Part shown: piece after piece, positions 11,060 to 22,438 of the stretch | Layout: each line of letters starts with the position of its first letter | How positions within the stretch are numbered: the stretch's first letter is position 1 | DNA from: Vreelandella sulfidaeris | GTDB taxonomy: Bacteria; Pseudomonadota; Gammaproteobacteria; Pseudomonadales; Halomonadaceae | Length of the DNA: 64,000 bases | Assembly: GCA_007182875.1 (NCBI GenBank) | Contig: AP019514.1 | Location: forward strand, 4,143,222-4,207,221 | Direction: 5' to 3' | Made by a program: the position numbers and the translations under genes | The notes under the pieces: generated by a model | What the model was told of the DNA's origin: nothing | Database searches by the model: none | What the model saw: the letters and a program-made list of their open reading frames with translations, nothing else

Positions 11060-11650
11060 TCAAGATTTGCGAACTGGTTCGCTAGGCACATCGGTTGCAG
11101 ATGATCACACCAAAGTTCCAGCAAGTTGTGTACTCAATGCATTCGCCTTCTATAGGTGCGCTGGCATCAGTTCATCGAGATTGATGGGGAGTTTGTGGTC
11201 AATGTGTTTTCCCTCCCGCTCAAATACTGCAGCGATCACGCGGGATCCGACTGTCGCCCAGTTTCAAGTCGATGGCAACGAGGCGTTTCAGGCGGCGGTT
11301 GTTAAACAGCAGGTCGATGCTTTTGCCATGCGACAAATCTAAAGCCTGCTCCAATAGAAATTGCTCCAGCTCTCTTGCGCGTAAATTTGGCTATAAAAGT
11401 CGCGCTTAAGCGTATCTTTTAAGTAGGTCGACTCTAAAAGTTGCTCCATGACAATTGTCTCAACAGTGTCGAGACAATCCACACGCCTCGGCAAAGCCGC
11501 AGCATGTAGCGTAGGTTGTTAGCAGAGAAGCTGCGGTCGTACACCTGTTCTAATTTAAAGGCAATCTGCTCGCCATAGGCAGCTCACTGGACCTGATTGC
11601 GCACCCGCAAAGCCCATTAGTTTTAGCATGTATAAACCACTGAACTTTGA
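11060..11650 (-). pseudogene. Remnant of a DUF1016 (YhcG-type) PD-(D/E)XK nuclease
   Basis: Not an open frame, but fragments in order match DUF1016 proteins: QIAFKLEQVYDRSFSANNLR, LRQLSWSN, YLKDTLKRDFYSQIYA, ELEQFLLE, GAGFRFVAWQK, then SIDLLFNNRRLKRLVAIDLK ending in LGD, which carries the D...DXK nuclease core. The N-terminus, about a dozen residues before SIDLLF and much of the tail are missing, so this is real decay rather than indels alone. It is convergent with hipA. Between it and yicC (11651-11877) I see no gene, only a hairpin ACCCCACA-ACAA-TGTGGGGT at 11724-11743. Confidence 0.6.
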
Positions 11651-11877
11651 ACATCTGCCTCTGGTAAAGACAATCAATATACGTTTACCGATTGCGCTAG
11701 TATTTGCCATTTTTGAATTACGTACCCCACAACAATGTGGGGTGGCTATTAGCTAATTCAGTAGACAGCTACAGCGTCAGCGGCTATGCGAGTCAAAGTG
11801 CTCGCACATTGGCTCATCGGCTTAGTTTGAAAAGGGCGGTGCATTGTCTTTATCAATTCAGCAAGGCCAATACTTCG

Positions 11878-12756
11878 TCACTCAATATTCTGAATCTGTT
11901 CCCGCATCTGCTCGATCAACACCTTCAGCTCTACCGCACAGCGGGTAGTCTCAGCCACTACCGATTTGGACGAGAGCGTATTAGCTTCGCGGTTGAGTTC
12001 CTGCATCAGGAAATCCAAACGGCGGCCTTTGGGGCCTTTCTGGGCGAGCTGGTGACGCACTTCTTCGATATGCGCGGTTAGGCGGTCTAGTTCTTCATCT
12101 ACATCGGCTTTTTGCGCCACCAATACCAGTTCGGCTTCCAGGCGCTGCGGGTCGAGTTCAGTTTTGGCGACTTCCAGGCGCTCAAGCAGTTGGGCGCGTT
12201 GGCGTTCCAGGATCTGCGGTAGCAGGCTGCGTACGGTGGCGACCTGTTCGCTGACTGCCTTCAGACGGGTAGCGATCATCTCAGCAAGCTTCTCGCCTTC
12301 CCGGGCGCGGGCGTCGATCAGCTCATTCAGGGCCTGATCAAACAGCGCTTTGGCGGCAGCCTTGATGGCGTCTTGGTCCAGATGCTGAGTCTCCATCACA
12401 CCGGGCTGGTTGAGTAGCGCAAGTGTGGTGGGTGGCACCGCGCTGGGCACTTGCTGCTGAATGGCCGCCAGGGCATCGGCAATCTCTTTCAGGCGCTGGG
12501 CATTCACCGCAGGCGCTTGTGCGGTGTCGGCGCTCTCGAACCGCACGCTGCACTCGACTTTACCCCGCGCCAAACGGGTGCGCAGCGCTTCACGCAACAC
12601 GGGCTCCAGGTCACGCAGGCTTTCGTGTAGGCGGAAGTGAGGCTCTAAATAGCGTTGGTTTACCGAGCGAATTTCAACCTGCAAGGTACCAAAAGGGGCG
12701 GCCTGCTCGGTGCGGGCAAAGGCGGTCATGCTGTGTACGCGGCGGAAAGCAGCCAT
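11878..12756 (-). CDS. yicC: YicC family endoribonuclease
   Basis: 292 residues, intact. YicC is an oligomeric RNase family linked to stationary-phase survival and small RNA turnover. Start VHSMTAFARTEQ, then VEIRSVNQRYLEPHFRL and the C-terminal signature GRRLDFLMQELNREANTLSS are diagnostic. It is divergent from rph, as in pseudomonads. In many relatives gmk lies just downstream, but here the accessory block intervenes. Confidence 0.94.
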   Translation of the reverse strand: MAAFRRVHSMTAFARTEQAAPFGTLQVEIRSVNQRYLEPHFRLHESLRDLEPVLREALRTRLARGKVECSVRFESADTAQAPAVNAQRLKEIADALAAIQQQVPSAVPPTTLALLNQPGVMETQHLDQDAIKAAAKALFDQALNELIDARAREGEKLAEMIATRLKAVSEQVATVRSLLPQILERQRAQLLERLEVAKTELDPQRLEAELVLVAQKADVDEELDRLTAHIEEVRHQLAQKGPKGRRLDFLMQELNREANTLSSKSVVAETTRCAVELKVLIEQMREQIQNIE

Positions 12757-12890
12757 GGTTTATCCTATTAGTGAATATCGGTTTATAAGGCATTGCCAAC
12801 AGTCTACCCGATAGGCCAATCAGCATGCGCCCAGACGTGTACAATGGACGGCTTTTCCTTGTAATGCGTTTATTGTGAGAGGTGCTATTT

Positions 12891-13640
12891 GTGAGCAGTG
12901 CTAAGCGTCCTGACGTTGTTCGCCCTAGTGGTCGCCAGCCTGACCAGCTTCGTGAGATTCGCCTGACCCGCGATTTTACCCGCCATGCGGAAGGCTCCGT
13001 GCTGGTGGAATTTGGTGATACCAAGGTGTTGTGTAATGCCAGTGTAGAAGCCACGGTGCCTCGCTGGCTGCGCGGCAAGAATCAGGGCTGGGTAACGGCA
13101 GAGTACGGCATGCTGCCCCGCGCGACGCATTCGCGTAGCAATCGAGAAGCGACCAGTGGTAAACAGGGTGGTCGTACGCTGGAGATCCAGCGCTTGATTG
13201 GTCGGAGCCTACGCGCCGCGGTCAATTTGAAAAAGCTGGGCGAATTCACCATTACCGTGGATTGCGATGTGATCCAGGCCGATGGCGGTACCCGCACCGC
13301 GGCGATTACCGGTGGCTGCGTGGCGCTGATGGATGCCATTCGCTACCTGCAGCGCGAGAAGAAGATTAAAAGCGACCCCTTCAAGCAGTTGGTGAGCGCT
13401 ATTTCCGTGGGTATTTACAAAGGCGTGCCGGTGCTGGATCTGGACTACCCGGAAGACAGCAAAGCCGATACCGACCTGAACGTAGTGATGACCGAAAGCG
13501 GCGAGCTGATCGAAGTGCAGGGCACCGCCGAGGCAGGCGCATTCACCCGTGCCGAACTAAACGGTATGCTCGATTTGGCCGAGAAAGCAGGTGATGCACT
13601 GCGCGACCATCAGCGCGAAGCGCTGGGTATTCGTGGTTAA
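12891..13640 (+). CDS. rph: Ribonuclease PH
   Basis: Phosphorolytic 3'-exoribonuclease that trims tRNA 3' ends. Family blocks are [36 protein letters not shown], the RNA-binding arginine region [13 protein letters not shown] and the C-terminal [20 protein letters not shown]. The GTG start follows a GAGAGG site; an earlier in-frame GTG overlaps that site and is rejected. 249 residues, slightly longer than the usual 238-240. It is intact and next to crc-pyrE, the usual neighbourhood. Confidence 0.95.
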   Translation: MSSAKRPDVVRPSGRQPDQLREIRLTRDFTRHAEGSVLVEFGDTKVLCNASVEATVPRWLRGKNQGWVTAEYGMLPRATHSRSNREATSGKQGGRTLEIQRLIGRSLRAAVNLKKLGEFTITVDCDVIQADGGTRTAAITGGCVALMDAIRYLQREKKIKSDPFKQLVSAISVGIYKGVPVLDLDYPEDSKADTDLNVVMTESGELIEVQGTAEAGAFTRAELNGMLDLAEKAGDALRDHQREALGIRG

Positions 13641-13660
13641 ACGTTGAGCCCGTTACAACG

Positions 13661-13690
13661 CAACAAGCCGACTCAAGAGTCGGCTTGTTG
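13661..13690. terminator. Bidirectional hairpin between rph and crc
   Basis: Perfect 13-bp stem CAACAAGCCGACT / AGTCGGCTTGTTG with loop CAAG between two convergent genes. No long T run follows on either side, so efficiency is uncertain. Confidence 0.7.
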
Positions 13691-13742
13691 CTATGACTAC
13701 TACTGACAGACGGCGACGCGGGAAAAGTGCGTTGTCTAGCGC

Positions 13743-14509
13743 TTATAGCGCTAGGTCGTACTCAATGATCAGCGGTGCGAACTCGGAGAAGGTCGCATCG
13801 TAATCAATCCACGCGTCAACCACGTGGCGGCGGAAGTTGGGGCCGACTAGCTGATAGTCGATCCGCCAGCCTTCTTGGCGCTCACGGGGCACGTCTTGGT
13901 CAAGCTTCGGCCACCAGGTATATTCACCTGCATCGCGGTTAATTTCGCGGAAGGTATCGATAAACCCGGTGGGGCCAAGCACCTGATCCATCCAGGCGCG
14001 CTCTTCGGGGCGGAAGCCTGAGGTCAGTTGATTGTCCGACCAGTTGGCCAAATCGACGGTTTTATGGGCAATATGCCAAGTACCACAGAGAATATATTCG
14101 CGGCGTTTACGCGACATCTTCGTCAGGTACTCTTGGTACTGATCCATAAATGCCTGTTTGGCTTTTGGTCACTTCCGTCAGGCATCAGGAAAGAGACGAT
14201 ACTGAAGCGTTCATAATCCGCCTGCAGAAAACGTCCTTCATGATCACACTGAGGGAACCCCAGGCCATACATAATCGCCTTGGGGATTTTACGGCAATAG
14301 AGTGCCACACCGGAGAAACCATCCTCTTCGGCATCCAGGAAGTAGCCTTCATAGCCGTCCGGATACAGAATATGGTCACCCAGTTCAAAACTTTTTGCCT
14401 TGATGTTCTGCACGCAGACCACGTCGACATCCTGCTGAGCCAGCCAGTCCAGGAAGCCACGATCAACGGCATCACGAATACCATTGACATTGATGCTGGC
14501 AATTTTCAT
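13743..14509 (-). CDS. crc: Crc, catabolite repression control protein (ExoIII-like, one frameshift)
   Basis: Member of the exonuclease III fold, but the sequence matches pseudomonad Crc, the Hfq partner that represses translation of catabolic mRNAs. Shared features are SINVNGIRDAVDRGFLDWL, FSGVALYCRKIPKAIMYGLG, KRREYILCGTWHIAHKTVDL, GFRPEERAWMDQVLG and EYTWWPKL. Catalytic residues of true ExoIII are lost: LQE(T)K is VQNIK, GDWN is GTWH, and the terminal SDH is SEF; the aspartate in RIDYQLV remains. So no nuclease activity is expected. The frame breaks near 14163. It is divergent from pyrE, the pseudomonad crc-pyrE arrangement. Confidence 0.85.
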
Positions 14510-14651
14510 AAATCGTCCCTTTTGCGTCGCTGCTGTATGATACCCGACGTTTAGACGTTTGGGTAAAGGCGCTTACTAAAACTTGCCATTTACCCTCCTT
14601 TTTATTGTTGCTTTCGTGCCGTTTTAAACCTAACGCCTAGTGAGGAATGCT

Positions 14652-15317
<666 letters not shown>

Positions 15318-15786
15318 TTAGCTAAAACCTGCGCCAGCAAAGCCTTGCTGGCGCCACGCTTCGTAGCTCACAATAGCCACCGCGTTGGAGAGGTTCAGGC
15401 TACGGTTATTGGGCTGCATAGGCAGGCGCAGTTTGTGCTCAGCGTCTAGCACTTCGTGCACCTGGGGTGAAAGCCCGCCGGTTTCCGAGCCGAACAGCAG
15501 TACATCGCCTGGGGCAAAGTCGGCATCGCTGTAGGTGCGCGTGCCTTTAGTGGTGATCGCCCAGATGCGCCGCCCTGCATCGCCTGCTGAAAAGCGTTAA
15601 AATCCGCGTGGCGGGTCACGTTGTCGATATCACGGTAATCCAGCCCGGCGCGGCGCAGCTTTTTCTCTTCCAGATCGAAGCCAAGCGGCTCAATCAGGTG
15701 TAAACGGCAGCCATTGTTGGCGACCAAGCGCATGATATTGCCCGTATTGGGCGCCATGCGCGGTTCAAAAGCGCTACTTCAAACAT
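15318..15786 (-). CDS. trmL: tRNA (cytidine/uridine-34-2'-O)-methyltransferase (frameshifted)
   Basis: SPOUT-class methyltransferase that 2'-O-methylates the wobble base of leucine tRNAs. [52 protein letters not shown] and [19 protein letters not shown] are the knot motifs. Frame breaks fall near 15760 and 15580. Corrected length is about 156 residues, normal for TrmL/YibK. Ends AGAGFS, directly against the pyrE stop. Confidence 0.92.
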
Positions 15787-15872
15787 CTCCACCTGCCTGT
15801 TTATTATGCCTTCGCCAAGCGGCTGATTGTACTTGAAACCGTACTTGAAGCCGACTAGCAACTCGTAGAGGG

Positions 15873-17954
15873 ATGACCGACGCCATGACGCCTGCCACGC
15901 CCAAGAACATTCTTAGCCGCATTAAAGGGCTAAACCCGCGCCAGCAGGAAGCCGTGCGCTACATCGATGGTCCTTGCTTGGTATTGGCGGGCGCCGGTTC
16001 GGGCAAAACCAGCGTGATTACCACCAAAATTGCCTATCTGGTGCAAGAGTGCGGGATGAGCGCGCGTAAGATTGCCGCGGTGACCTTTACCAACAAGGCC
16101 GCCCGGGAAATGAAAGAGCGTGTCGGCCAAATGCTCCACGGCAAAGAGGGCCACGGGCTTACGGTCTCCACCTTCCATACCCTGGGGTTGAATATTATCC
16201 GCGGCGAGCTTAAAACCCTGGGCTACAAGCCGGGCTTTTCGCTGTTTGACCCGGAAGATGCCAAGGCGCTGTTGCGCGATTTGATGAACAAAGACGCCCA
16301 GGTGGACGCCGAGCAGATCAATGCCGTGCAGAGCAAAATTTCCACCTGGAAGAATGACTTGGTACTGCCCAGCGATGCCCTCTCGTTTGCCGCCGATGAC
16401 GATGAGCACTTTGCCGCCCGGGTGTATGAAGCCTACGTACGCCATTTAAAAGCCTACAATGCGGTGGATTTTGACGATCTGATTCTGCTACCGGTGGTAC
16501 TACTGCAACGTGATCCTGATGCGCTGGAACGTTGGCGGCGCAAAATCCACTATATGCTAGTGGATGAGTACCAGGACACCAATGTTTCTCAGTACCTGCT
16601 GGTGAAACTACTGATGGCGGAGCGCTCCACCTTTACCGTGGTGGGCGACGATGACCAATCGATTTATGCCTGGCGCGGCGCTCGGCCTGAAAACCTGATT
16701 ACCCTAGGCGAAGATTTCCCTCGCCTGAAAGTCATCAAGCTTGAACAGAACTACCGCTCTACCGCCACGATACTGCGCGCCGCCAACACGCTGATCGCCA
16801 ATAACCCCCACGTTTACGAGAAGACCCTGTGGTCGGATATGGGCGACGGTGCGGCCATTCGGGTCATCGTGAATCGGCATGAAGAGGCGGAGTCCGAGCG
16901 GGTTGCCAGCGAAATGCTCACGCGCAGGATCAAAGAGAAGGCCGAGTGGCGCGACTTTGCGGTGCTTTATCGGGGCAATTTTCAGGCGCGATTACTGGAG
17001 CTGAAGCTGCAGCACTATCAGATTCCTTACAAGCTCTCTGGAGGTACGTCGTTTTTCTCGCGTAACGAGATTAAAGATGCTATGGCTTACCTGCGCCTGC
17101 TGATTAATCCCGCCGACGACAACGCCTTTTACGCATTGTGAACGTGCCGCGCCGTGAAGTGGGCCCCGGCACCGTTGAGAAACTCGCCAACTACGCTACT
17201 GAGCGCTCGATATCGCTGTTTGCCGCCTGCCACGAGTTAGGGTTAGAGCAAGTACTGCCTACCCGAGCGACAGAGCGCTTGAGCCGCTTTACCCACTTTA
17301 TTGATGGCGTGCGCAAGCGCATGGATCAGGGCGATGCGATTGCCGCTATTCGCGATATGCTGCGGGATATGGATTATGAGGCGTGGCTGTACCAGAACGC
17401 CAGCGCGCCCACGGTGGCCGAGCGACGTATGGCCAACGTGTGGATTTTGATCGACCAACTAGAAAAATCACTTAACCGCGACCCCGAAGAAAGTACCGAC
17501 TCCACCGATACCGAAACCGACGGCGTTGAAGCAGCTATTTCACGCTTGGTACTGCGCGATATTCTGGAGCAGCAGGCAGAAGAGGATGACTCGGATCGAG
17601 TGCAACTACTCACCATGCATGCCTCCAAGGGCCTTGAGTTCCCGCATGTGTATTTGATGGGGTTAGAGGAAGACCTGTTGCCCCACCGCAACGCCATTGA
17701 AGTAGGCACCGTGGAAGAGGAGCGTCGCCTGGCCTATGTGGGCATTACGCGGGCGCGGCGTACGCTGACGTTGACACTTGCCCGCCAGCGGAAAGCCTAC
17801 GGTGAGTTGATGGATTGCCAGCCGAGCCGATTTTTAGAAGAACTGCCTGCTGAGGGATCTGGAGTGGGAAGGTCGTGCCGATAAAGAGAATCCTGAACAG
17901 AAGCAGGCGCGAGGCAAAGACGCTATCGCCGGTCTGCGTTCGCTGCTGGGGTGA
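15873..17954 (+). CDS. rep: Rep-type ATP-dependent DNA helicase (two frameshifts)
   Basis: Superfamily 1A helicase that clears proteins ahead of replication forks. Motifs are in order: Q motif LNPRQQEAV, Walker A VLAGAGSGKTSVI, Ia AVTFTNKAAREM, II LVDEYQDTN, III VVGDDDQSIYAWRGA, IV EQNYRST, V VQLLTMHASKGLEF and VI YVGITRARRTL. The single glycine-rich PRREVGPGT and about 690 residues fit Rep better than UvrD (about 720 with a longer tail). Breaks near 17137 and 17858; the true end reads EQKQARGKDAIAGLRSLLG. Confidence 0.93.
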
Positions 17955-18006
17955 TAAAGCGGACGTTATTAGGGGAAAGCGTTAAAAGACAGGCTTTAAG
18001 AAGAAA

Positions 18007-18042
18007 TATCCACAGGGCAGTGACCAAATCACCCTGTGGATA
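18007..18042. terminator. Inverted repeat between rep and the cytochrome gene
   Basis: Arms TATCCACAGGG and CCCTGTGGATA pair perfectly over 11 bp, with a further GTGA/TCAC inside the loop. On the minus strand T-rich sequence follows, so it probably ends cytochrome transcription. The arms also resemble DnaA boxes. Confidence 0.6.
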
Positions 18043-18072
18043 AATTACTAACCGTTCACTGCTTGCTGTCGC

Positions 18073-18962
18073 TTATTCAGCTTCAGCCATCATGTAATCA
18101 ACAATCGCCATCACTTCTTCGTCTGCAAGGTTCGGGTTGCCGCCTTTGGCGGGCATAGCGCCAATGCCGTTAATGGCGCTGGCATAAAGTTCATCAGCCC
18201 CTTTTCCAAACGCGCTGACCAGGCATCAGCATCTCCCAGCTTCGGAGAACCAGCTACGCCAGTTGCGTGACACGCCGAACAGCCAGCGCTTGCGTAAAGC
18301 GATTCACCGTCCAGGTCGCTTCCACCACTCGCTGCTTCGTCACTTGCGGAAGCCTCATCTTCACTCGCGGCGTCTTCGCTAGCCGCCACTTCTTGCTCAG
18401 CAGTAGCACCCTCTTCAGAGGCAGCGCCATCTTCAGCGGCTGCAGTCTGTTCCGCAGTTTCCTCTTCAGGTGCTGCCTCTTCTGAAGCGGCTTCATCGCC
18501 GCCGCCTAATTCTGGCACGTCCATCACCGGCTCGACCAAGTGCGCTACCGCGGCTTCAACCTCTTCATCAGAGAGGTTAGGGATTGCCACCTTTAGGGGC
18601 ATTGCGCCAATACCGTTAATAGCATGCTCTAACAGCGTGGCAAAGCCTTGCTCGGTACGCTCAGCCCAAGCTTCTTCGTTACCGCGAACAGGCGCACCCG
18701 CAGCGCCGGATTCGTGACAGGCACTACATACATTGCCGTAGATACCTTCACCATCGATATCACCGCCACTGCTAGCACTATCGCCTGCTGGTGCCGCCGC
18801 TGTTCCACAGTCTTGGCCTTGTAAACAGAGTTGACCTACCGGCGCTAAACGCTCGGCAATCGCATCACGTGCTGCGTCCTGAGCGTAAGCACCTGTTGTG
18901 CCCGCCATGACGCCGAGGGCCGCCAGCCCACTCATGATCAGCTTAGCTTTCACTCTCACCAC
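18073..18962 (-). CDS. Periplasmic di-haem cytochrome c (c5 type) with acidic linker (one frameshift)
   Basis: Signal peptide SGLAALGVMAGTTGAYA precedes two cytochrome c domains. Each has a haem site, VCSACHESG near residue 80 and GCSACHATG near 220, with distal methionines in INGIGAMPLK and INGIGAMPAK. Between them lies a linker of about 65 residues made almost entirely of Ala, Glu, Ser and Asp. The C-terminus after a break near 18190 reads NPNLADEEVMAIVDYMMAEAE. An electron carrier to a terminal oxidase or another periplasmic reductase is likely. The acidic linker suits a halophile. Confidence 0.88.
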
Positions 18963-19138
18963 CTCTTGAGTATTGTCATCAAACGTTTTCCCTCAACCCC
19001 TGTGCGCGGCAGCGCCAACATCAACGATGCACCGCCGAGACGCCAAGACATGCGTATTGGTGCTGGTATAACGGCAACGCAAAGCGCAAGAAAATGCTAC
19101 TAAGCGCGCCTATGTCACTAATGGCTGCTATTTAGGCC

Positions 19139-20117
19139 TTATCTTAATGCTTCGTCCCTTGCTCCACCCCCTTTCCATGCTAATAAATGCTGCTGTGCAT
19201 AGCGCACAAAACCAGCCTGCTGGTACAGCCGTTTGGCCGGTAGATTGACGTCATCAACCGCCAGCACAACGTCAAGTGCTCCTGACTGTTGGGCAAGCTC
19301 CAAGGCTTTATTTAACAGCGAGCGGCCTAAGCCTTTACCACGCCAATCAGGCGCTAGCCCCATTAACATAAGCTCCCATCGCTCTAAGTCCGGATGGGGG
19401 CCATCAACAGAACGCCCACGGTAACGCCTTGATAATCCACGGCATACCAATATTGTGGCGCTTGGGGAGCCTGCTGATAAAAGCCGGCTAATAACTCGTT
19501 CTCTGAGAGTACGTTACGCAGAGCACGGCTATCCAGCGAATCGTGTCCCACGGCGGCCAAAGGGCCAACTGTTCCGTTTGAGTTAACGCAGCAAACGGTT
19601 GCAGTGACAATGGTCTCGTTTCATTCATTGCTAAACGGCGGTGACTGCTGCCAGTTAAATGCTCCAAGCAGACCAAGCGCTGCATGCCATGCTCACTCAA
19701 CAGTGCTTCTGTCTCAGTAGCCTGGGACGATAGCGTCAGGTGGCATAGGCGCATATTCTGCGTTGTTACCCATTGGTATGCCGCACGCAACAGCGCGTGG
19801 GTATGTTCAGCCGCTACGCTGGGTAACGGCAACCATAATTGGGCCATTTGTCTGGGTAAGCACTGCACCCAGATGGCGCCACTCAGTCGCCCAGCCGTGT
19901 AACTTACCCACAATCCTTCCCAGGCTTCTTCTGGTGCGTTCGACATTGTCTTCAAAGCACTACTGAGCGATGACTGTAATGCAGAATCATGCGCTGCTGC
20001 TAAGTAGAGCAATGCTTCGCGCCGCTGGCTTGGCGGGCAGGGAATAGCAGATAAGGAGTTTAAAGGACGCTGATGCGGTTTAACCAATGACGAGACTCCG
20101 AAGCAGTGATAAAGCAT
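19139..20117 (-). CDS. GNAT-family N-acetyltransferase, two-part protein (two frameshifts)
   Basis: Across breaks near 19545 and 19410 the chain is about 325 residues. The C-terminal third is a clear GNAT domain: ELMLMGLAPDWRGKGLGRSL contains the acetyl-CoA pyrophosphate loop R-G-K-G-L-G, followed by VDDVNLPAKRLYQQAGF. The N-terminal half (QRREALLYLAAAHDSALQSS and following) looks like a second, degenerate GNAT-like domain without a clear P-loop. Substrate unknown. Divergent from the response regulator gene. Confidence 0.72.
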
Positions 20118-20233
20118 GCTACGTTATTAACCTACCGCCCATCCTGACGGTCTGAACCTTCTAATGCTACTTTTCAATATCTAACGGTTTAAGTACCAAG
20201 CAACAGCAGCCCCATAGGAGTGAGCACCCTGCC

Positions 20234-20914
20234 ATGCGTATATTGTTAGTCGAAGATGATCCCAGCTTGGCCGCGGGCATTCGCTTGGCATTAAAACCCG
20301 AACACTTCACGGTGGACCACCTTAGCGATGGGGTTACCGCCTTGGCTGCATTAAAGGAGGGCGAGCCCTTTGATGCGGTTATTCTAGATCTGGGGCTGCC
20401 ACGCATGGATGGCATGCAAGTGTTAGAAGCCGTTCGACGGCAGGGCAATCGCGTACCCATTTTGGTATTAACCGCTAGGGATGCCGTCGATGAACGTATC
20501 GCCGGGTTGGACGCAGGTGCAGACGACTACTTAACCAAGCCGTTTGAAGTCGCTGAATTAAAAGCACGCCTGCGTGCCCTGTTGCGCCGCAGTAGTGACC
20601 AGGTAAATAGTGCCCTGGAGTGTCGCGGTATTCACCTAGACCCGCTAACCATGCGTGTTAGTTATCACGGTCAACCCGTGGTGTTATCACGTCGTGAACT
20701 GACATTACTGCAAGAGTTTATGAGCCACCCTGGACGAGTGTTCACCCGCGATACGTTAACGCGCTTGGTTTATGGCTGGGACGAGGACGTCGAAAGCAAC
20801 ACTATTGAAGTACATGTGCACCACCTACGACGAAAATTCTTTCCTGACCTAATTCGCACGTTGCGCGGCATTGGTTACGTCATGGATAAAGCGGATCAGG
20901 ATGGGCACTCATGA
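20234..20914 (+). CDS. OmpR/PhoB-family response regulator, QseB/TctD-like
   Basis: 226 residues, intact. The receiver domain begins MRILLVEDDPSLAAG with acidic pocket EDD, phosphoacceptor in DAVILDLGLPRMDG, LVLTARD and the KPFEVAELKAR lysine. The C-terminal winged helix has LSRRELTLLQEFMSHPGRVF and NTIEVHVHHLRRK. It overlaps the sensor kinase start as ATGA, so the two are co-translated. The signal is unknown. Confidence 0.92.
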   Translation: MRILLVEDDPSLAAGIRLALKPEHFTVDHLSDGVTALAALKEGEPFDAVILDLGLPRMDGMQVLEAVRRQGNRVPILVLTARDAVDERIAGLDAGADDYLTKPFEVAELKARLRALLRRSSDQVNSALECRGIHLDPLTMRVSYHGQPVVLSRRELTLLQEFMSHPGRVFTRDTLTRLVYGWDEDVESNTIEVHVHHLRRKFFPDLIRTLRGIGYVMDKADQDGHS

Positions 20915-22309
20915 GTTCCATTCGCCAACGCACGCTAGGGCTGGCGCTGTTGGTGTTTGGTATTAGCATGCTGATGATTGGCTTTATCAGCTATCGCTAC
21001 GCTGCCCATGAAATTGAAGCGTTGTACGATGCCAGCCTTGAGCAAAACGCACGTTTATTAGAGGGCTTACTGCAAGCCCCGCTGCCGGAAGAAGCGCGTA
21101 ACGTATTACTCAACAGCCTGGAAAACGCCTTAGGGAATGCGAATGCGGCGAGAACTGACCGGCGCTTGGCAGAATACCACGAGGATAGCCAGTTGGGATT
21201 TCAGTTATGGGAAAGGGACAGACTCCTTCTGCGCTCAGCCAACGCCCCCGTGTCGCCGCTAATCAATCCCCCTTACGGGTTCACTAGTCAGCTTATCGAT
21301 GGGTACGAATGGCGCCTTTATGTACTTGAAGTCACCGGCACCGCTCAGCGAATTGTAGTCAGCGAGCGTGAAGATATGCGCGGCGATATTATAAGCGCGG
21401 TTGCACTGCGTACATTGATGCCCGACTTGATTGGCCTTCCGCTACTTACCCTTCTGCTGTGGTGGTCTATCGGTTGGGGGCTAGCCCCCTCTCTCGCGTG
21501 TGGCCGAGCAAATACGCAGTCGTGATCCACATAATTTACAGCCCTTAACGCTTAACCCACTACCCCGAGAATTAGCCACTATTGCCGGAGCGCTTAACCG
21601 CCTGTTAGAACGGATCCGAATAATGCGCGTGCGCGAGAAGCGCTTTATTGCGGATGCCGCCCATGAACTACGCACTCCTTTAGCGGTACTTGACCTACAC
21701 GCCCAGAATGCACTGATCGCTGACAATGTTAAAGATCGCCAAGAGGCTCTCAACCACCTGCGCGATGGCGTCGCAAGGGGCACCCGTTTGGTTACCCAGC
21801 TGTTAACGCTTGCTCGCCTGGAGCCTGAAGATGAGTCGCAACCCGAGTACCGCACCACCAACCTACTGAGTGAAGTGCGTGAGATGTTGGCCAAAATTTC
21901 GCCATTGGCTGCTGAACGTGAACAGCAGTTGTTGCTAAACGCTGATGAACAGGCAGATTGGTTGATGTTAGAAGAGCCAGGCGCCATTGAAACCCTGGTA
22001 CAAAATCTGGTGGGTAATGCTATTCAACACTCGCCGAATCATAGCGTGATCAGCATTACGCTAGCGACGACGCCGCAATACTTTCAATTAATAGTGGATG
22101 ATCAGGGCCCCGGCATACCGATCAATGAGCGCAAAAAAGTAGTGGAGCGCTTTCAGCGAGCAGGCCCTAGCGCTGGTTCAGGGCTAGGGCTTTCTATCGT
22201 TGAGCGGCTAGTTATGCGCCACAACGGCACGCTACAGCTTGATGATGCCCCCAACGGGGGATTACGCGTACAAGTTGCTCTACAGCGCCCAAAGGAAAAA
22301 TCTAAATAA
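20911..22309 (+). CDS. Membrane sensor histidine kinase, QseC/TctE-like (one frameshift)
   Basis: Partner of the preceding regulator. The first transmembrane helix (GLALLVFGISMLMIGFISY) is followed by a short periplasmic region of about 130 residues and a second helix near LIGLPLLTLLLWWSIGWGLA. After an extra C near 21490 come the HAMP-like linker, the H box FIADAAHELRTPLAVL, the N box LVQNLVGNAIQHSP, and G boxes DDQGPGIP and GSGLGLSIVERL. Corrected length is about 466 residues. The small sensor domain resembles tricarboxylate or QseC sensors. Confidence 0.9.
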
Positions 22310-22438
22310 TACGCCTGTTCTTTGTACACTCGCGTTTTATGGGTCTCTTAAGGTTGCGGTAAGAATTGCATGCAACTGTGGAACTGCATGGTGAGCCAGA
22401 CAACAACGGCTCTCCTTTTCTCCACATGGAGGTCCCTG

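Noticed and set aside
12882..12890. Earlier GTG start for rph
   Set aside because: It overlaps the GAGAGG ribosome site that properly serves the GTG at 12891.
13743..14509. Calling the gene exodeoxyribonuclease III (xthA)
   Set aside because: Catalytic Glu, Asp, Asn and His are replaced and the matching segments are those of Crc.
22393..22412. Short GAGCC/GGCTC hairpin after the sensor kinase as a terminator
   Set aside because: Only five pairs with a ten-base loop; the T-rich tract after it is interrupted.
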